DNA of 64,000 bases from Conus ventricosus (GCA_018398815.1 JAFLJL010013946.1:35001-99000); one strand, 5' to 3'. Positions 50,308 to 61,528 are shown, counted from the stretch's first letter. A program made the numbers and translations. The notes: generated by a model not told the origin, from the sequence alone.

Positions 50308-50366
<59 letters not shown>
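50266..50366. repeat. (CT)n microsatellite
   Basis: CT run with interruptions, at the truncation point of the LINE. Confidence 0.95.
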
Positions 50367-50368
<2 letters not shown>

Positions 50369-50510
50369 CGCACAGCTCTCATTCTTTCATATGTTATCTA
50401 AAGGATATTCTCAAACATGCCCGATTATTCTTTCTCTAGAACTGTCTGCATATCAGTAAGCATAGCCAATGGAAAATCGTGACAAGCATATGCGAATGTT
50501 ATTCTGTCAG

Positions 50511-50535
50511 CTTCTACAACATTCTCGAACCTTCG
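50511..50535. promoter_or_regulatory. Heat-shock-element-like array
   Basis: Five consecutive 5-bp units read cTTCt aCAAc aTTCt cGAAc cTTCg. They alternate nTTCn/nGAAn in perfect register with one mismatch (CAA). This matches the consensus bound by heat-shock factor trimers. It lies about 130 bp from an LTR-like repeat; whether it belongs to the element is inference. Confidence 0.5.
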
Positions 50536-50667
50536 GAAATGCGCTAGCAGCTTATGGAAACCTGGGGTGAACATTCTATAATCTTGAATATTCCAATCGC
50601 ATTATCAATCAATCAAAAAACAACACTGCAAAATCAGGCATACGTTCACTTTCCAAATGTTTGAAGA

Positions 50668-50812
50668 AATCGACGATTGTAGTACACGGACCGAAAATAC
50701 AAAGATCTGCAAGGGATAAGTAAAATGAGGCTTACAACTCGTTGTTATTGTTATGACGCCTTTCACGAACGTTCCTCCTCTCTTGTCTCCCTTTTAGATT
50801 GTAACATAACGC
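50668..50812 (-). repeat. LTR-like direct repeat, 3' copy
   Basis: It is roughly 75% identical by eye to 52893-53025 in the same orientation. On the minus strand it starts TGTTACAATCTAAAAGGGAG, and TG at the start is usual for LTRs. The two copies flank the gypsy fragment, so they may be remnants of its LTRs. The repeat ends cannot be fixed. Confidence 0.5.
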
Positions 50813-51131
50813 CCCATTGAAAGACACTTCACAAATTTCTAAAAACAAACTTTTACAATTTAAAAGAAATGTCAAATGATTTAGAAACAAAAACTCAACT
50901 GGCAACACGCACCCAGTTCAAAGTGTACAACTAGTACAAGTCTGGCACTAGTTAAAAAGCAGATTGTCTCTGCCTTTCACATATTCAACCTTCATTTCAA
51001 AGTTTTGAAGGCACATGCCCAGCACATGACTACTGTTCATTAACTTGGCAGATTTAAAAAAATATTTAAAAAAAACGATAAAGGTTTGTGGTCAGTACGC
51101 TATACAAAGCGAACCCCCTGGAAAAAACATT

Positions 51132-51660
51132 TCAAATTGTCGTACTACCCACATAATAGCAAGGCACTCCTTCTCCAGGGTAGCATACTTCTTCTCTGCG
51201 CTGGATGGTTTCTTGGGAACAGTTTTCCGTCATGTTCTGCATGAGGACTGCACCAACACCCTCGTCAGAGGCATCAGTGTTGAGCACAAACGTCTTGTTA
51301 GGGTCAGGCAACCAAAGCAAAGGGAGTTCTTCACAGTGTTTAAGGATCGGTCTTGTGCCTCTCCCCACTCCATGTTGGTTGGGTTTCATTTTGTGCAGAA
51401 GGTCCGACATTGGAACAGTCACAGTTGCAAGGTGAGGCATGTATTCTCTGTAGAACCCCACAAAGCCGAGAAAGGACCGCAATTGTTTCTTTGTCTGGGG
51501 ACAAAGTGCTTCCGGAATTGTTGCCACATTGTCCTTGAGCACCCCCTTCATTCCTTCTTGGAGACGGTGACCAATGAAGTCAATATTATCTGCACTATTA
51601 ACACACTTGCTGGGCTTCGTAGTCAAGTTGGCAGAAGACAGCCATTCGAACAGCTTCCAA
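51132..51660 (-). pseudogene. Ty3/gypsy RT-RNase H fragment
   Basis: On the minus strand: ANLTTKPSKCVNSADNIDFI, GHRLQEGMKG, then QTKKQLRSFLGFVGFYREYM, the thumb region of gypsy RT. EELPLLWLPDPNKTFVLNTD and ASDEGVGAVLMQ carry the first RNase H catalytic Asp. After a shift it continues EEVCYPGEGVPCYY and stops. The catalytic YVDD part of RT, the protease and integrase are absent. Its upstream edge joins an unrelated coding fragment in the same orientation. Confidence 0.85.
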
Positions 51661-52430
51661 AAAATTTCCAGGACTCCAGCTTGTCAACCATCTCTTTCTT
51701 CACTTCCCAGGTGTCCCCAAGCTGTGCTAGGGTTTGCACGAATGCTGGCTTCTGCTGAAAAACTTCACTGCCTCCACTTTGCCTTTGCATTTAAAGGCAC
51801 TAGGTGAGTCACAGCCAGTGAAAACATGCAGCGACAGAGGAGCGGAGTAGATTGGCTGAGTGAGTCCTCTGGCAAGGTCACTTATGTCTATCAGTCGCTT
51901 CTTGTTGCCTTTGCCTGTATCAAAGAAGAGTGTCATACGATCCAGCTAAGAGGCAAAGTTCAACAGGATGAAAAACACATTTGTGTCAGGACTCTTCAAA
52001 CGATTGTACTTGTATCCTTGCTCTTGTCCATACTTAGAGTACAGAATGACACGTGAGTCTGTCTCCTTGGGTAGCTGACAAGGAATGTAGCTCCTCTTTG
52101 TCAGTCGTTTCACCATCAGTTGATGTCAGCTTGAATGTTTTCCCTTCACAGACAAGGACTGTGTTCCTTCCCTGGTGCTTTTCAGCAAAAGTCAGTCAGT
52201 AGCAGTTGAGTGAACTGAACTTTGTTCTCATCGTTGGCCAGGAAGGCTTTCCAATCAATCTGCAGGTCACTTTGTGCTGTCTCCTTTCAGGATGATCTTG
52301 TCACCACACCCTCTTCTGTTTTGTTCCATCGACTTCACTGAATATTCTTGGTGCATACCTGTGCTGAACACAGAGTCAACAGACGGTGGCACCATGTCGT
52401 ACAGCTTCTGGCAGATCTAGCGAAAGTTTG
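51661..52430 (-). pseudogene. Fragment of uncharacterised gene family (GCDS motif)
   Basis: The minus-strand reading in pieces gives RVILYSKYGQEQGYKYNRLK, SPDTNVFFILLNFAS, MTLFFDTGKGNKKRLIDISD, and SLHVFTGCDSPSAFKCKGK, ending AQLGDTWEVKKEMVDKLESW. A related GCDT-type block sits in the larger broken gene at 54.3-56.9 kb. The acidic SPDT-V-FILL motif resembles one strand of PIN/FEN-like nuclease folds, but that is only a suggestion. I do not know the function. The 3' end of the fragment is joined to the gypsy RT at about 51660. Confidence 0.55.
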
Positions 52431-52892
52431 GAGAGACTTGCTGCATAGCATGGAATGTTGCATTGCTATTGATGATTATTAACATTTTCATGAACGGACT
52501 TGAGCGGCGTTCACCGTGGCGAGAGGACGTGTCGACACAGCGCTCCGCAATGTATGGTCTCGCCTAGCTATGCGTCGCTGAGCCAACGTTCACAGGAAAG
52601 AGGAAAAGTGTTGCCATAATGTTTGGGAATGCTTGTCAACGCAAAAAAATACGAATGCCTTCTAGTAAGGTGAGAGGTTGATATAGTAACAAAAGAAAAC
52701 ATCGCAAGAACCACGTCTTGAAAAATGGGAAGGTGACTTAATTGTGAGTGCTGACATTATTGTGAGTATTGACATTATTGTGAGTACTGACATTAGCTGT
52801 CTCTCTGTCTCGCTTTTTGTTTTCAACACACGGCGCTGGCTCTTAGCTGGATATTATGACAAAACCCAAGAAAACTAAAAAATAGATCAACG
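52431..52892. other. No recognisable gene
   Basis: It contains short direct repeats near 52740-52795 (ATTGTGAGTA(C/T)TGACATT units, about 20 bp). No ORF of note. Confidence 0.4.
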
Positions 52893-53025
52893 ATGGCACA
52901 ACACTGACCGAAAAATACAAAAATCTAAACGTGATAAGTTAAAGAAGGCTTGCAACTCGTCATAATTGCTATGACGAATTTCGCAAAAGTTCTTCCTCTC
53001 CTGTCTTCCTTTTAAATTGTAACAG
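52893..53025 (-). repeat. LTR-like direct repeat, 5' copy
   Basis: Counterpart of 50668-50812. On the minus strand it begins TGTTACAATTTAAAAGGAAG. Confidence 0.5.
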
Positions 53026-53129
53026 ACACGTCAGAAGAAACTGAAAGCCAGTCTCATTAGACACGTCAGAAGACACTGAAAGCCAGTCTCATTAGACACG
53101 TCAGAAGAAACTGAAAGCCAGTCTCATTG
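53026..53129. repeat. 35-bp minisatellite, three copies
   Basis: ACACGTCAGAAGAAACTGAA starts at 53026, 53061 and 53096, a strict 35-bp period with one substitution. Confidence 0.95.
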
Positions 53130-53339
53130 TTAAATGGTATGTAATTGGAGTCACCATGCTTTGCCAACAGTTAAAAAAAAAAAAAAAAAAACCTTGGTCG
53201 GGTCAATCTACAGAAATGCACCCTTTGATCTGAAAAATAAAATGCTATAGAATTTTTTGTTTTCAAATGGTGGTAATATGATGTTTGAAGCATCTTTTGC
53301 TCAAAGTTTACCAAATTATACTTTAACATTAAAAAGTTA

Positions 53340-53720
53340 TAGTAGCGTGGCTGCGCCTATCCCAGTCCGTCCGTCAGTCAGTCTTTGGAAACTTTACCAT
53401 TAGGGTTTTCTCAAAAACTTTATAAATGAAAGCTTGAAACTTGGCTTGAAGTAACGAGGTAACAAGTCCTTTTGATACACATATGTTTTACTTACTGTTA
53501 AGGTGAAGGTCACATGAGTTCTTTGAAAGGTCAAAATACTTGGGGTTTTTCTTTTTTTTTCTTTTTTTTTAATTATTGAAGATAACCTGCGTGAACTTCA
53601 AATTAGAATATTGGTAGTTGAAGTTGTATCGTTTTTGACAACATCCATGGTGGTAGACATCTGTAAAGGTCGAGGCAAATAGGTACATACCCTAGAAGTG
53701 TTAACATTTGGCATGTTCGG
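53340..53720. repeat. Dispersed repeat with GGTCAC / CTTGAAACTTGG phrases
   Basis: Contains AGCTTGAAACTTGG and GGTGAAGGTCACATGAG, phrases shared with 59.7-60.1 kb (AAAGGTGAAAGTCACTGG, CGAAAGTTGGTGGG). Such diverged repeats are common in molluscan sequence, from memory. No ORF is visible. Confidence 0.45.
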
Positions 53721-53734
53721 GGCATTACATGTAT

Positions 53735-56700
53735 TTAAATTTCAGACACTGTGCGCACACTCTCGGTAGAGGCCAAAAACTGTTGGGTTGTTTCATTTCT
53801 ACACTGGTTCTGGGCGGATTCGCGCTGAGTTCGAGCACTGAACTCAAATGCGCTCAACACAGGCTGGTGAACAGTCAAGTCCATGCTTTCGGAATGTACA
53901 CTGCTAGGTGTCACAACCAGTTTTGCAACCACATCTGATGACAGAAAGGGGTTTGGGTGGCGCAGTAGGGAGATCACTTTTGACAGGAACAAGACGGTTG
54001 TCCATTTTCTTCCAGCCCCAGTCTAGCTCATTGGGCTTGCTGTTTCAAAGCCATTCTTAGACTTAGTAGTAGACCCTAAGGCTGTGGTACTTTGCCGCAG
54101 CAGATGTTGGTGGCAAAGGGTGAACTTTCAGGAACACATTGCCAGTTGCAACCTTTTTGCAAAATATTTTGAAGCGTAGCTCGTCCAGGAGTAGGTTGTG
54201 CCATCATACAATAAGATAAGCATTCTGGTTTAAATAAATTTATTTTCCACTTTACAAACACGTAGCTTTACAAAAAATGTGACAATTTAAACATCAACAA
54301 GCTAATGCTTATAGATAAGCACTCTCTTGCCAGCCTGTATGACTTTTTCTTGCGTGATGTTGTCTGGTTCTGCGGCGAACACAACAGCTGCCTCTCTCAA
54401 CTCTGCAGACGTTTTGAACTTGTTGAAGATTCCTCGTTTGCCAATTCCAAAAGGCTGAGATGTTGTGTCACATGCTGACATGGCATGAATGATTGGAATA
54501 AAGTGGCACAAATCAAAGTCAGTATTTAGAACCCCCTGTGTGTTGAATGTGCCAACTCTTCAGGACCTCACTTCTACTCTTATGACCCTGTTGCAAAAAG
54601 ACGTCATGGTCTTTTTCAGTGGTATGGTGGCACAATAGCACCAGAAGGTCAATGTCATCTGCGATCACAATTGTTGCTTTCTGTTTTGTACTTTCCCAGT
54701 CCATCGCAATGATCTCCATGTCGGCATCACCATCAGCACAGACGGTCGTGCAAGAGTTTTTTGAGAGGGCATCGCTGAGCAAATGAATGAAGCGCTGCTT
54801 GTTATTCTTTTGCCAGGAAAATCTCTTTGCGGATGTTCAGCGTCATTCCCGGTTCAAATTCTACATCTGTGCGGGCCTTCGTCTTTGGTCTTCAGAGGTG
54901 AGTCTGATCGTTTGTTGATGGCCCAGAGAGGTATACATTAAAGATAACTGTAGCACCCTGGAACTTCCTCGTGATGTAATTCATGCAGGACTGGATAATG
55001 GAAGCAAACGTGGCTCCTCTTGACCAGGGAATCAGATGCAAGAGAGCTCCCCCATCAATGACAAACTGCACTTCTTCACCCTCTTGCAGCGAAGGCATGT
55101 TGACACTGGGAGACTTCCACTTCATCAGCCAGATTAAACTTCTTTGATTCAAGCAGAAAAGAGGCGATTCAAACAGGGAAGTTGGATATGCGCTCAGCTC
55201 ATATTTGAAAACCTCGGCCTTCACTCCTACTTGAGCCAAACCTGGAACTGTAGAGACAACGCGCTGAAACAGCAGCTGTGTGTCAACGATGACAACATTT
55301 TCGCCAGTTTTAAAGACGTCGCTTGAGGTGATGACCATAGTGATGGCTTCGTCACAACTCCTGAAAGTAAAGTCTTGGATTGTCTGACCCAGCATCTTTT
55401 GTAAAACGTTGTTTCCCACTTCCAATGCTTGGTGTGCATTGACTGATGGACGAGCAACTTTGTCTGTGACTATATTCTTTAGTCTTCTAGACTTTTCAAG
55501 CAGGTCGCGACTCTCGAGGAAGCCCACCATCTCCATGACGTTTTATTCATATTTTCCTTACCGTGCACCTGTGAGGCCCACATGCTGCTCACGTGTGTCA
55601 TACTGGATCTCTGCAAACCCTCGCATGGCACCATTCACAGCAACACAGGCAGGCATTCCCAGAAGCCATGCAGTCTGCTGCGCCTCAGAATTCCTTGTCC
55701 CCTTGTAAGTCCTCTTGTCGACTTCACACTTCCCATGAGGACTTGTTCTACAGCAAAATCAGTAAAAGGCCTGCCCACAGCCGATCAGATCAGCGCATAA
55801 CATGATGCCCTATCTGGAAGCTTGTATAGACGTCTGGATGAATCTGTTTAAGCTGCATCATGTCCTGCAGATACAGATGGAGTGATATGGTGCACAGGTT
55901 GTGTCCTGCTGCTGCCATGAAAGGCATCATTTTGCGGTCTGTGGACAGGTGCATGTTCAAATTCCATGTGCATTCTGCTTTGATCAGTCGCCTCAAAATG
56001 TCCACTAAGTACATGAATTGGAGCCACAAAGCAGCGATAGGATAGCATTTGAGTTTTGACATATACAGCTAGATTCTTTATTGGATCAAAGAAATGTTTT
56101 CATCGTCGCAAAGGTCAGTTGCAGCTATGTCACCAGTCAGTAATTGATCAAATTTCTCAGCTGCAAGCTCACGATCTCCATCTGGACTCAAGCTGGGCTC
56201 TTGGGACACTAGCTGTGTAGCTGCAGATGGTGCTATGTCTTCGAGTACCATAACGTCAAGGACATCTTGTGGCAAATCTTCAGGGTTGACCTCTTCTACC
56301 TGTGTGTCATCATGAAGATCAAGGACGGGACCAGGTAGAGAGACCTCAAACCCTTTGGATGTGATGAGTGCATTCAGAGCAGAGTCGGCCAGATTGAGTC
56401 CTCGGAATGCTCTTGAAACAGCCTTTTCCTGCAGCATATGGATGACAGCATTAGGAGCATATGTTAGCTCGAGGACCTCTTGCAGTCCACTGCCTCGCAG
56501 AAGGCGTCCGATGCATTGCATGAAACTCATTTCCATGTGGAAAACGCCCAGTCGCAGAACAATGCAGCTCAACTGTTGCTCATCAGGCTTGTTTGTGATG
56601 ATTTCATATGCCTTCCAATAAAGAGGCTGATCGAAGGTAATGACTGGCGTTGAATCGTGCCGCCTTGCTTCTTTTGAAACAAACAGCAGTGTTGAGTAGA

Positions 56701-56935
56701 TGCAGCTGAGGTCACCCGAGTTCAGGTCTATCATCGGCATGAAGTAGATGTTTGACTTTCCTTAATGAATCCCTCCTCGGTGGACAATTTGCATTACTCT
56801 TGGAGGTCGAAGAGGCCGGGAAACCTTCCAGAGGAGATCAACAGGAACAGAAGGATCAAGTGCCCTGTGGTCTTAGACTTCTTTGTAGGTGATGTTTCCA
56901 AAGTGTGCTCTATTTGCATAACTGTCGCCTAATTA
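53735..56935 (-). pseudogene. Large broken gene, uncharacterised repeat-borne family
   Basis: On the minus strand a long protein can be followed in about eight pieces. Near the N-terminus: AHFGNITYKE, ALDPSVPVDLLWKVSRPLRP, MIDLNSGDLSCIYSTLLFVS, TPVITFDQPLYWKAYEI and LRLGVFHMEMSFMQCIGRLL. In the middle: ALWLQFMYLVDILRRLIKAE, ELSAYPTSLFESP, and VQFVIDGGALLHLIPWSRGA. Then come DADMEIIAMDWESTKQKATI, VIADDIDLLVLLCHHT and IHAMSACDTTSQPFGIGK. Near the C-terminus, CGCKTGCDT and CTFRKHGLDCSPAC form a Cys-rich cluster. The DGG and ADDID acidic blocks recall PIN/FEN-like nucleases. I recognise the pattern as a multi-copy invertebrate family but know no function. Shifts and stops inactivate this copy. 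Confidence 0.65.
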
Positions 56936-57674
56936 AGAACACAACTGGCATCATATTACTAAAAACAAAAAGATGAATGAAATCGAGCCAGAAATATGGC
57001 AGCTATGAGCAATTAAATTGCGAAAGGTCAGCCAGAATGGAATTAAACAGTCAAATGTTGACCTTTGTAAATAATATGCAAACTTTATATTCTGCACATT
57101 TATAGACACTTTCTTTGGACATGTTCTTGTCAATTTGTACATGAATCGCACGATAAACACAAAAGTTAAATACCCTAAGGTACATATTTGTTTGGGTTTT
57201 TTAAACGTCTTTTTCTTGACCTTGACATTTGACCGACGACCTTCATTTGCGGTAAACTTTATTTTATCTGTTAGTACACAGTGGATATGAAAGCTGCCTG
57301 AATACAATTACTATAGCATTTATTTTTAGGTTTAAAGTTATATTGACCCCACTATGTTGCTCTGTCATGTAAATGAACATGGAATAGGTTTTGTTAGTAC
57401 GGGAAACAGGAGAATGTTCGGCTTATTTACAGTACAATAATTAGAAGAACACAGCCTCTAAAGGCTCCTGTTAAATACTGATTTTGAGGGGGAAAAAAGC
57501 GTTTGTTTTGGGTGACTTAAATTTTATGTCGACATACGTGAAATAGTTGTCAATAATGTTGAACATAACATCTGACAGTGTGCAGACGGCGATGAATTCC
57601 ATTTAGAAGGTGATAGAAATCATTTGAGACGTGTATAAACGCAGTGGAATATTTCGGTCATATGTCAGGTTTGT
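56936..57674. other. No recognisable gene
   Basis: AT-rich. The minus ORF at 56951-57307 shows no motif. Confidence 0.45.
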
Positions 57675-57778
57675 ATTTAAATATGGGGAAATCTAATGCC
57701 ACTGGGTTGTAGAGCTATAGCTTCTGATTTAAATATGGGGAAATCTAATGCCATTGGGTTGTAGAGCTATAGCTTCTG
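57675..57778. repeat. 52-bp tandem duplication
   Basis: ATTTAAATATGGGGAAATCT begins at 57675 and 57727; the two copies differ at one or two bases, so the duplication is recent. Confidence 0.95.
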
Positions 57779-57937
57779 CACTCCGTTTTATGGACCATGT
57801 TGGTTTGAAGTGATACCCGCTGACTTTTTTTTAAGCATGTCTTTTGCATGCAAATTTTCGTTGTAAATTTCTTGAGATAAATACAAAATGTTCCTAGCCC
57901 ATTACTGTGACAGACAGCTGAAGAATTCACAACAACC

Positions 57938-58085
<148 letters not shown>

Positions 58086-58413
58086 GACAGACAGACGGAC
58101 AGGGACAGGGACAGAGTGAGAGACAGACAGAGACAGAGGAAGACAGAGACAAGATAGAGAGAAACACAGAGAGAAACAAGAGATACGGATTTGGGGGTCC
58201 TCAGCTGACAACAAAGTGAATGGCCCCAACCCATCCTGCAGTTTTACATCATCACCATAATCAGCATGCTCAAACTGTAAAATGCTTTGTATATGAACAT
58301 AATTTAAAGAAACCAGACAAAAAAATAATGAGCGAACGCTAAGACGGATAACTTAGATCGTTACATGGTATTTAGCGATGCTTTTCCTTTGCCGTACTCA
58401 GCTGCTGACATAC

Positions 58414-58597
58414 CAACCCAGAGGTCGCCATCAAGGTTATATTTCATGAGGTCAAAGAAGGCCTCCACCTCCTTCTCAGTCTCCAAGCTGACTAAAGAAG
58501 CACCGTGTTCTTCGCATTCCTTCTTGGCATCAGGTCGGAATATTAAACCATCTTCTTTACTGAAATAGAGATAGCACCTCCCTCCTCCGGCATCTAT
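58414..58597 (-). CDS. Exon of a C-type lectin-like protein
   Basis: The minus-strand exon is 184 nt. It reads GGGRCYLYFSKEDGLIF, then RPDAKKECEEHGASLVSLET, then EKEVEAFFDLMKYNLDGDLW and VG. The pattern of C-Y, then A-x3-C-x3-GA-L, then a Glu-rich helix, then LWVG is the N-terminal half of a C-type lectin-like domain. A polypyrimidine tract and AG acceptor (58599-58598) precede it, and a GGTATGT donor lies at 58414/58413. Such domains bind carbohydrates or other ligands, usually in secreted or membrane proteins. The second half (WND, disulphide Cys) should be on another exon; I did not find it here. If not spliced, the frame stops at 58363. There are no stops inside, unlike the elements around it. 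Confidence 0.75.
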
Positions 58598-58700
58598 CTA
58601 AAAAGACAAACACACAAAGGGGGAACCAGAGAAAACACTTTACAACTACTCCACCATTCCTCACTCCCTCTAAAAATCAGAAAGCAGCTTTTGTTAAAAA
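58598..58700. other. Intron flank of the lectin-like exon
   Basis: On the minus strand it is pyrimidine-rich (GTTCCCCCTTTGTGTGTTTG TCTTTTTAG), as expected before a splice acceptor. Confidence 0.55.
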
Positions 58701-58750
58701 ACAACAACAATAACAACAACAGCAACAACAACAGCAACGACAAGAACACA
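58701..58750. repeat. (AAC)n-rich tract
   Basis: AACAAC/AGCAAC triplets. Confidence 0.85.
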
Positions 58751-58823
58751 AAATGCTCACGCACACACACCAGCAATTACTACCCTTACACACGCGAGAA
58801 CACACGACCACTTACACACGACC

Positions 58824-58828
<5 letters not shown>

Positions 58829-58882
<54 letters not shown>

Positions 58883-58892
58883 ACACACACAA
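58829..58892. repeat. (CA)n microsatellite
   Basis: CA run with one interruption. Confidence 0.95.
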
Positions 58893-59043
58893 GGGTTCCT
58901 GCGCCAACATGGCGGATTAGCCGGGGGACCTTGCCGCAAAGGAAAAAACATTCCTCAACTATGACGAAATCAAAAACCTCATTGACACGGAGGAATCCCA
59001 AATAGCTGCCTAAATCGTCGAACATCGAAACAATAGCCGAAGA

Positions 59044-59660
59044 AAATGCCGGTGTTACGGAGAATATTGACTCCGTAGAAAATTGACTCCCCGGTTCTTT
59101 TATCTCCGGAGAAAAATGAACCGTTTAGTTTTCTACATGTTTTGTGGAGTCAATATTCGACGGAGAATATTGACTCCTGTAGAATAATGACTCCTGTGTC
59201 AATTTTGTTGCAGTTTGCAAACTCTGGTAAGTTTTCAGCTCCGTTTGTCTGTCACAGTTTTGTATGACAGTATGCAAAAAGAAAAAAAAAAAGAAAAAAA
59301 AAAAAAAACGCCGGTGTTACGGAGAATATTGACTCCGTAGAAAATCGACTCCCCGGTTCTTTTTTTCTCCAGAGAAAAACGAACCGTTCAGTTTTCCACA
59401 TGTTTTGGAGTCAATATTCTACGGAGAATATTGACTCCTTCTGTAGAATATTGATTCTTATGGTTACGGAGAATATTGACTCCCGTAGAAAAATGAACCG
59501 TTTAGTTTTCTACATGTTTTGTGGAGTCAATATTCTACGGAGAATATTGACTCCTTTTGTAGAAAAATGACTCCTGTGTCAATTTTGTTGTAATTTGCAA
59601 ACTCTGGTTTGTATGTCACAGTTTTGTATGACAGTACACAAAAATAAGAAATAAAAATTT
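59044..59660. mobile_element. Duplicated element with iterated GGAGAATATTGACTCC motifs
   Basis: Two direct copies begin CCGGTGTTACGGAGAATATT at about 59047 and 59312, and end TTTGTATGACAGTA near 59273 and 59635. Each is full of the phrase GGAGAATATTGACTCC and its reverse complement GGAGTCAATATTCTACGG, which meet head to head (for example near 59153-59185, 59407-59439 and 59523-59553). No coding capacity. It resembles a small non-autonomous element with iterated inverted motifs. Confidence 0.65.
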
Positions 59661-60125
59661 AAAAAATAAAGTAAAAAAAGCTGTTTTTCGTAAACTGCTG
59701 GATGGATCTTGAATTAACTTGATGGATTGCTTGTACATGTTTCTCATTCGTCACGCTCACAAGAAAGTTCAGGTCTAAGGGTCAAAGGTGAAAGTCACTG
59801 GTCACGTTAATTTTCCTTCGTAGCTGTTTCTCGGGGATTTTTCGGGAACTATTGGAAAGATCTCAACGAAAGTTGGTGGGTTAGTTGCTATCCACATTTA
59901 TCACCTTTACAAAAAGAAAAAAAAAAAGAAAAAGAAAAAAAAGGGGGGTTGTGACTCAAAGATCAAGGTAGCAATGGCCACGTTTATGTTTCTTCACAAC
60001 TGTTTCTTGGGATTTATAAAACGGATCTAAAGGAAACTTGGTTGGTTCGTTGTATTTCACAACCATAAACCTCACAAGAAAAATAAAGTCTGTGAGTGAA
60101 AGGTCAGATCACTCTGGCCATGTTA
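59661..60125. repeat. Dispersed GGTCA-type repeat
   Basis: Contains GTCAAAGGTGAAAGTCACTGG, AAGATCTCAACGAAAGTTGG and a variant of the same series at 59945-60120 (CAAAGATCAAGG, AAAGGAAACTTGG). It is probably two diverged units of the repeat seen at 53.3-53.7 kb. Confidence 0.45.
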
Positions 60126-60179
60126 AATTGCACGTATGGGCATGTGCTGGCGTGTAAAGCGGCTTTTATAATTGCAACT

Positions 60180-60213
60180 GCGTGTGCGTGTGCGCGCGCG
60201 CGCGCGCGCGCGC

Positions 60214-60244
<31 letters not shown>

Positions 60245-60248
60245 TGAA
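60180..60248. repeat. (CG)n-(TG)n tract
   Basis: An alternating purine-pyrimidine run of CG then TG, a sequence type prone to Z-DNA. Confidence 0.95.
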
Positions 60249-60750
60249 GATAGTCATGCAGCTGAACAGCTCTCTTAGATGGTTTCCTTCCAAGTGATAA
60301 TGCTGTTGCTTTAAATCACATATCAAGCTGGCTGTTCCTTGAGCAGTACACATGCCTAAGATAACCTGAACCCAGAAAAAAACACCCAATCGGACTCAGA
60401 GCTTCATTTTCATGAAATTATTTCGTTATTTAATTATTGACTGATTAATTATTATCTGGTGTAGTTTTGATGCCAAGTGTAACATGTAGCCAATGGTAGA
60501 TTTTTGGGATTTGGCTAGAAGTCTAACGTACTTATTTGGTCATGTTTAATCAGTGTCGTTCTCTAATGTTTCATTCGTCTGACTGACTTGTTGCTGGAAA
60601 TAATATTGCTATTGACAAAGATGGAATGGTTGTGTATCTGTGAATTGGATCTCGTTGGCTAGAATGTATTGTGACAGTGTAATGTATGTGTGCCGCAGCC
60701 TGGTTGATATGGTCGCGTCGACGTACATGAACTTTTGTGTTTTATAATAC

Positions 60751-60751
<1 letters not shown>
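60249..60751. other. No recognisable gene
   Basis: Ordinary spacer with no motif. Confidence 0.45.
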
Positions 60752-60806
<55 letters not shown>

Positions 60807-60823
60807 GTGTGTGTGTGTGTGAT

Positions 60824-60898
<75 letters not shown>

Positions 60899-60920
60899 CG
60901 TGCGTGTGTGTGTGTGTGTG

Positions 60921-61012
<92 letters not shown>

Positions 61013-61016
61013 TGTA
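60752..61016. repeat. Long (TG)n tract
   Basis: TG run with GC interruptions. His-Thr and Cys-Val ORFs over it are spurious. Confidence 0.95.
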
Positions 61017-61139
61017 TGTGTGTGGGCACGTGAAACATGAATTTGTAGCCGTGTGTGTCTGTATGCGTAAGTATGCATGTGTGCTGGCGTGCACATTGCA
61101 TGTGCGTGCGTGCGGGTCTGCGTAGCAGCACAGCAGGAG

Positions 61140-61330
61140 TAATAACAGTGGTTTGTGTTGTTGGTCTCGTACAAGATTCAGCTTTGTCTTGGCTGATTCC
61201 TACATCCAAAATTCGTACAGACAGAGAGGTAGACAGACAACTAGCTGAAGAGACAGAGGTTGCTGTGGATTTTCAATTTGGTTTGGACTTCAAGACTACA
61301 TTCACTGTCTAATAAAAAGCAGGTGAGAAA
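61140..61330 (+). other. Short ORF end with AATAAA, unassigned
   Basis: The reading VITVVCVVGLVQDSALS continues to LAEETEVAVDFQFGLDFKTT and stops at 61310, with AATAAA at 61311-61316 overlapping the stop. The upstream part of the frame lies in a TG repeat. It might be a terminal exon, but nothing else supports that. Confidence 0.2.
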
Positions 61331-61377
61331 GTTTCCTGGCTTTATTTTGCCTTTCATACCAAAAAAAAAAGTTCTAA

Positions 61378-61379
61378 TG

Positions 61380-61419
<40 letters not shown>

Positions 61420-61424
61420 TGTGC

Positions 61425-61516
<92 letters not shown>

Positions 61517-61528
61517 TCGCGCGCACGT
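61378..61528. repeat. (TG)n tract
   Basis: TG run with a GCGC end. Confidence 0.95.

Noticed and set aside
53026..53129. CRISPR-like array
   Set aside because: The three 35-bp units are directly contiguous without spacers; it is a minisatellite in a eukaryotic genome.
53934..53950. Hammerhead-like CTGATGACAGAAAG
   Set aside because: No stem II, and it lies in the Cys-rich coding tail of the uncharacterised gene.
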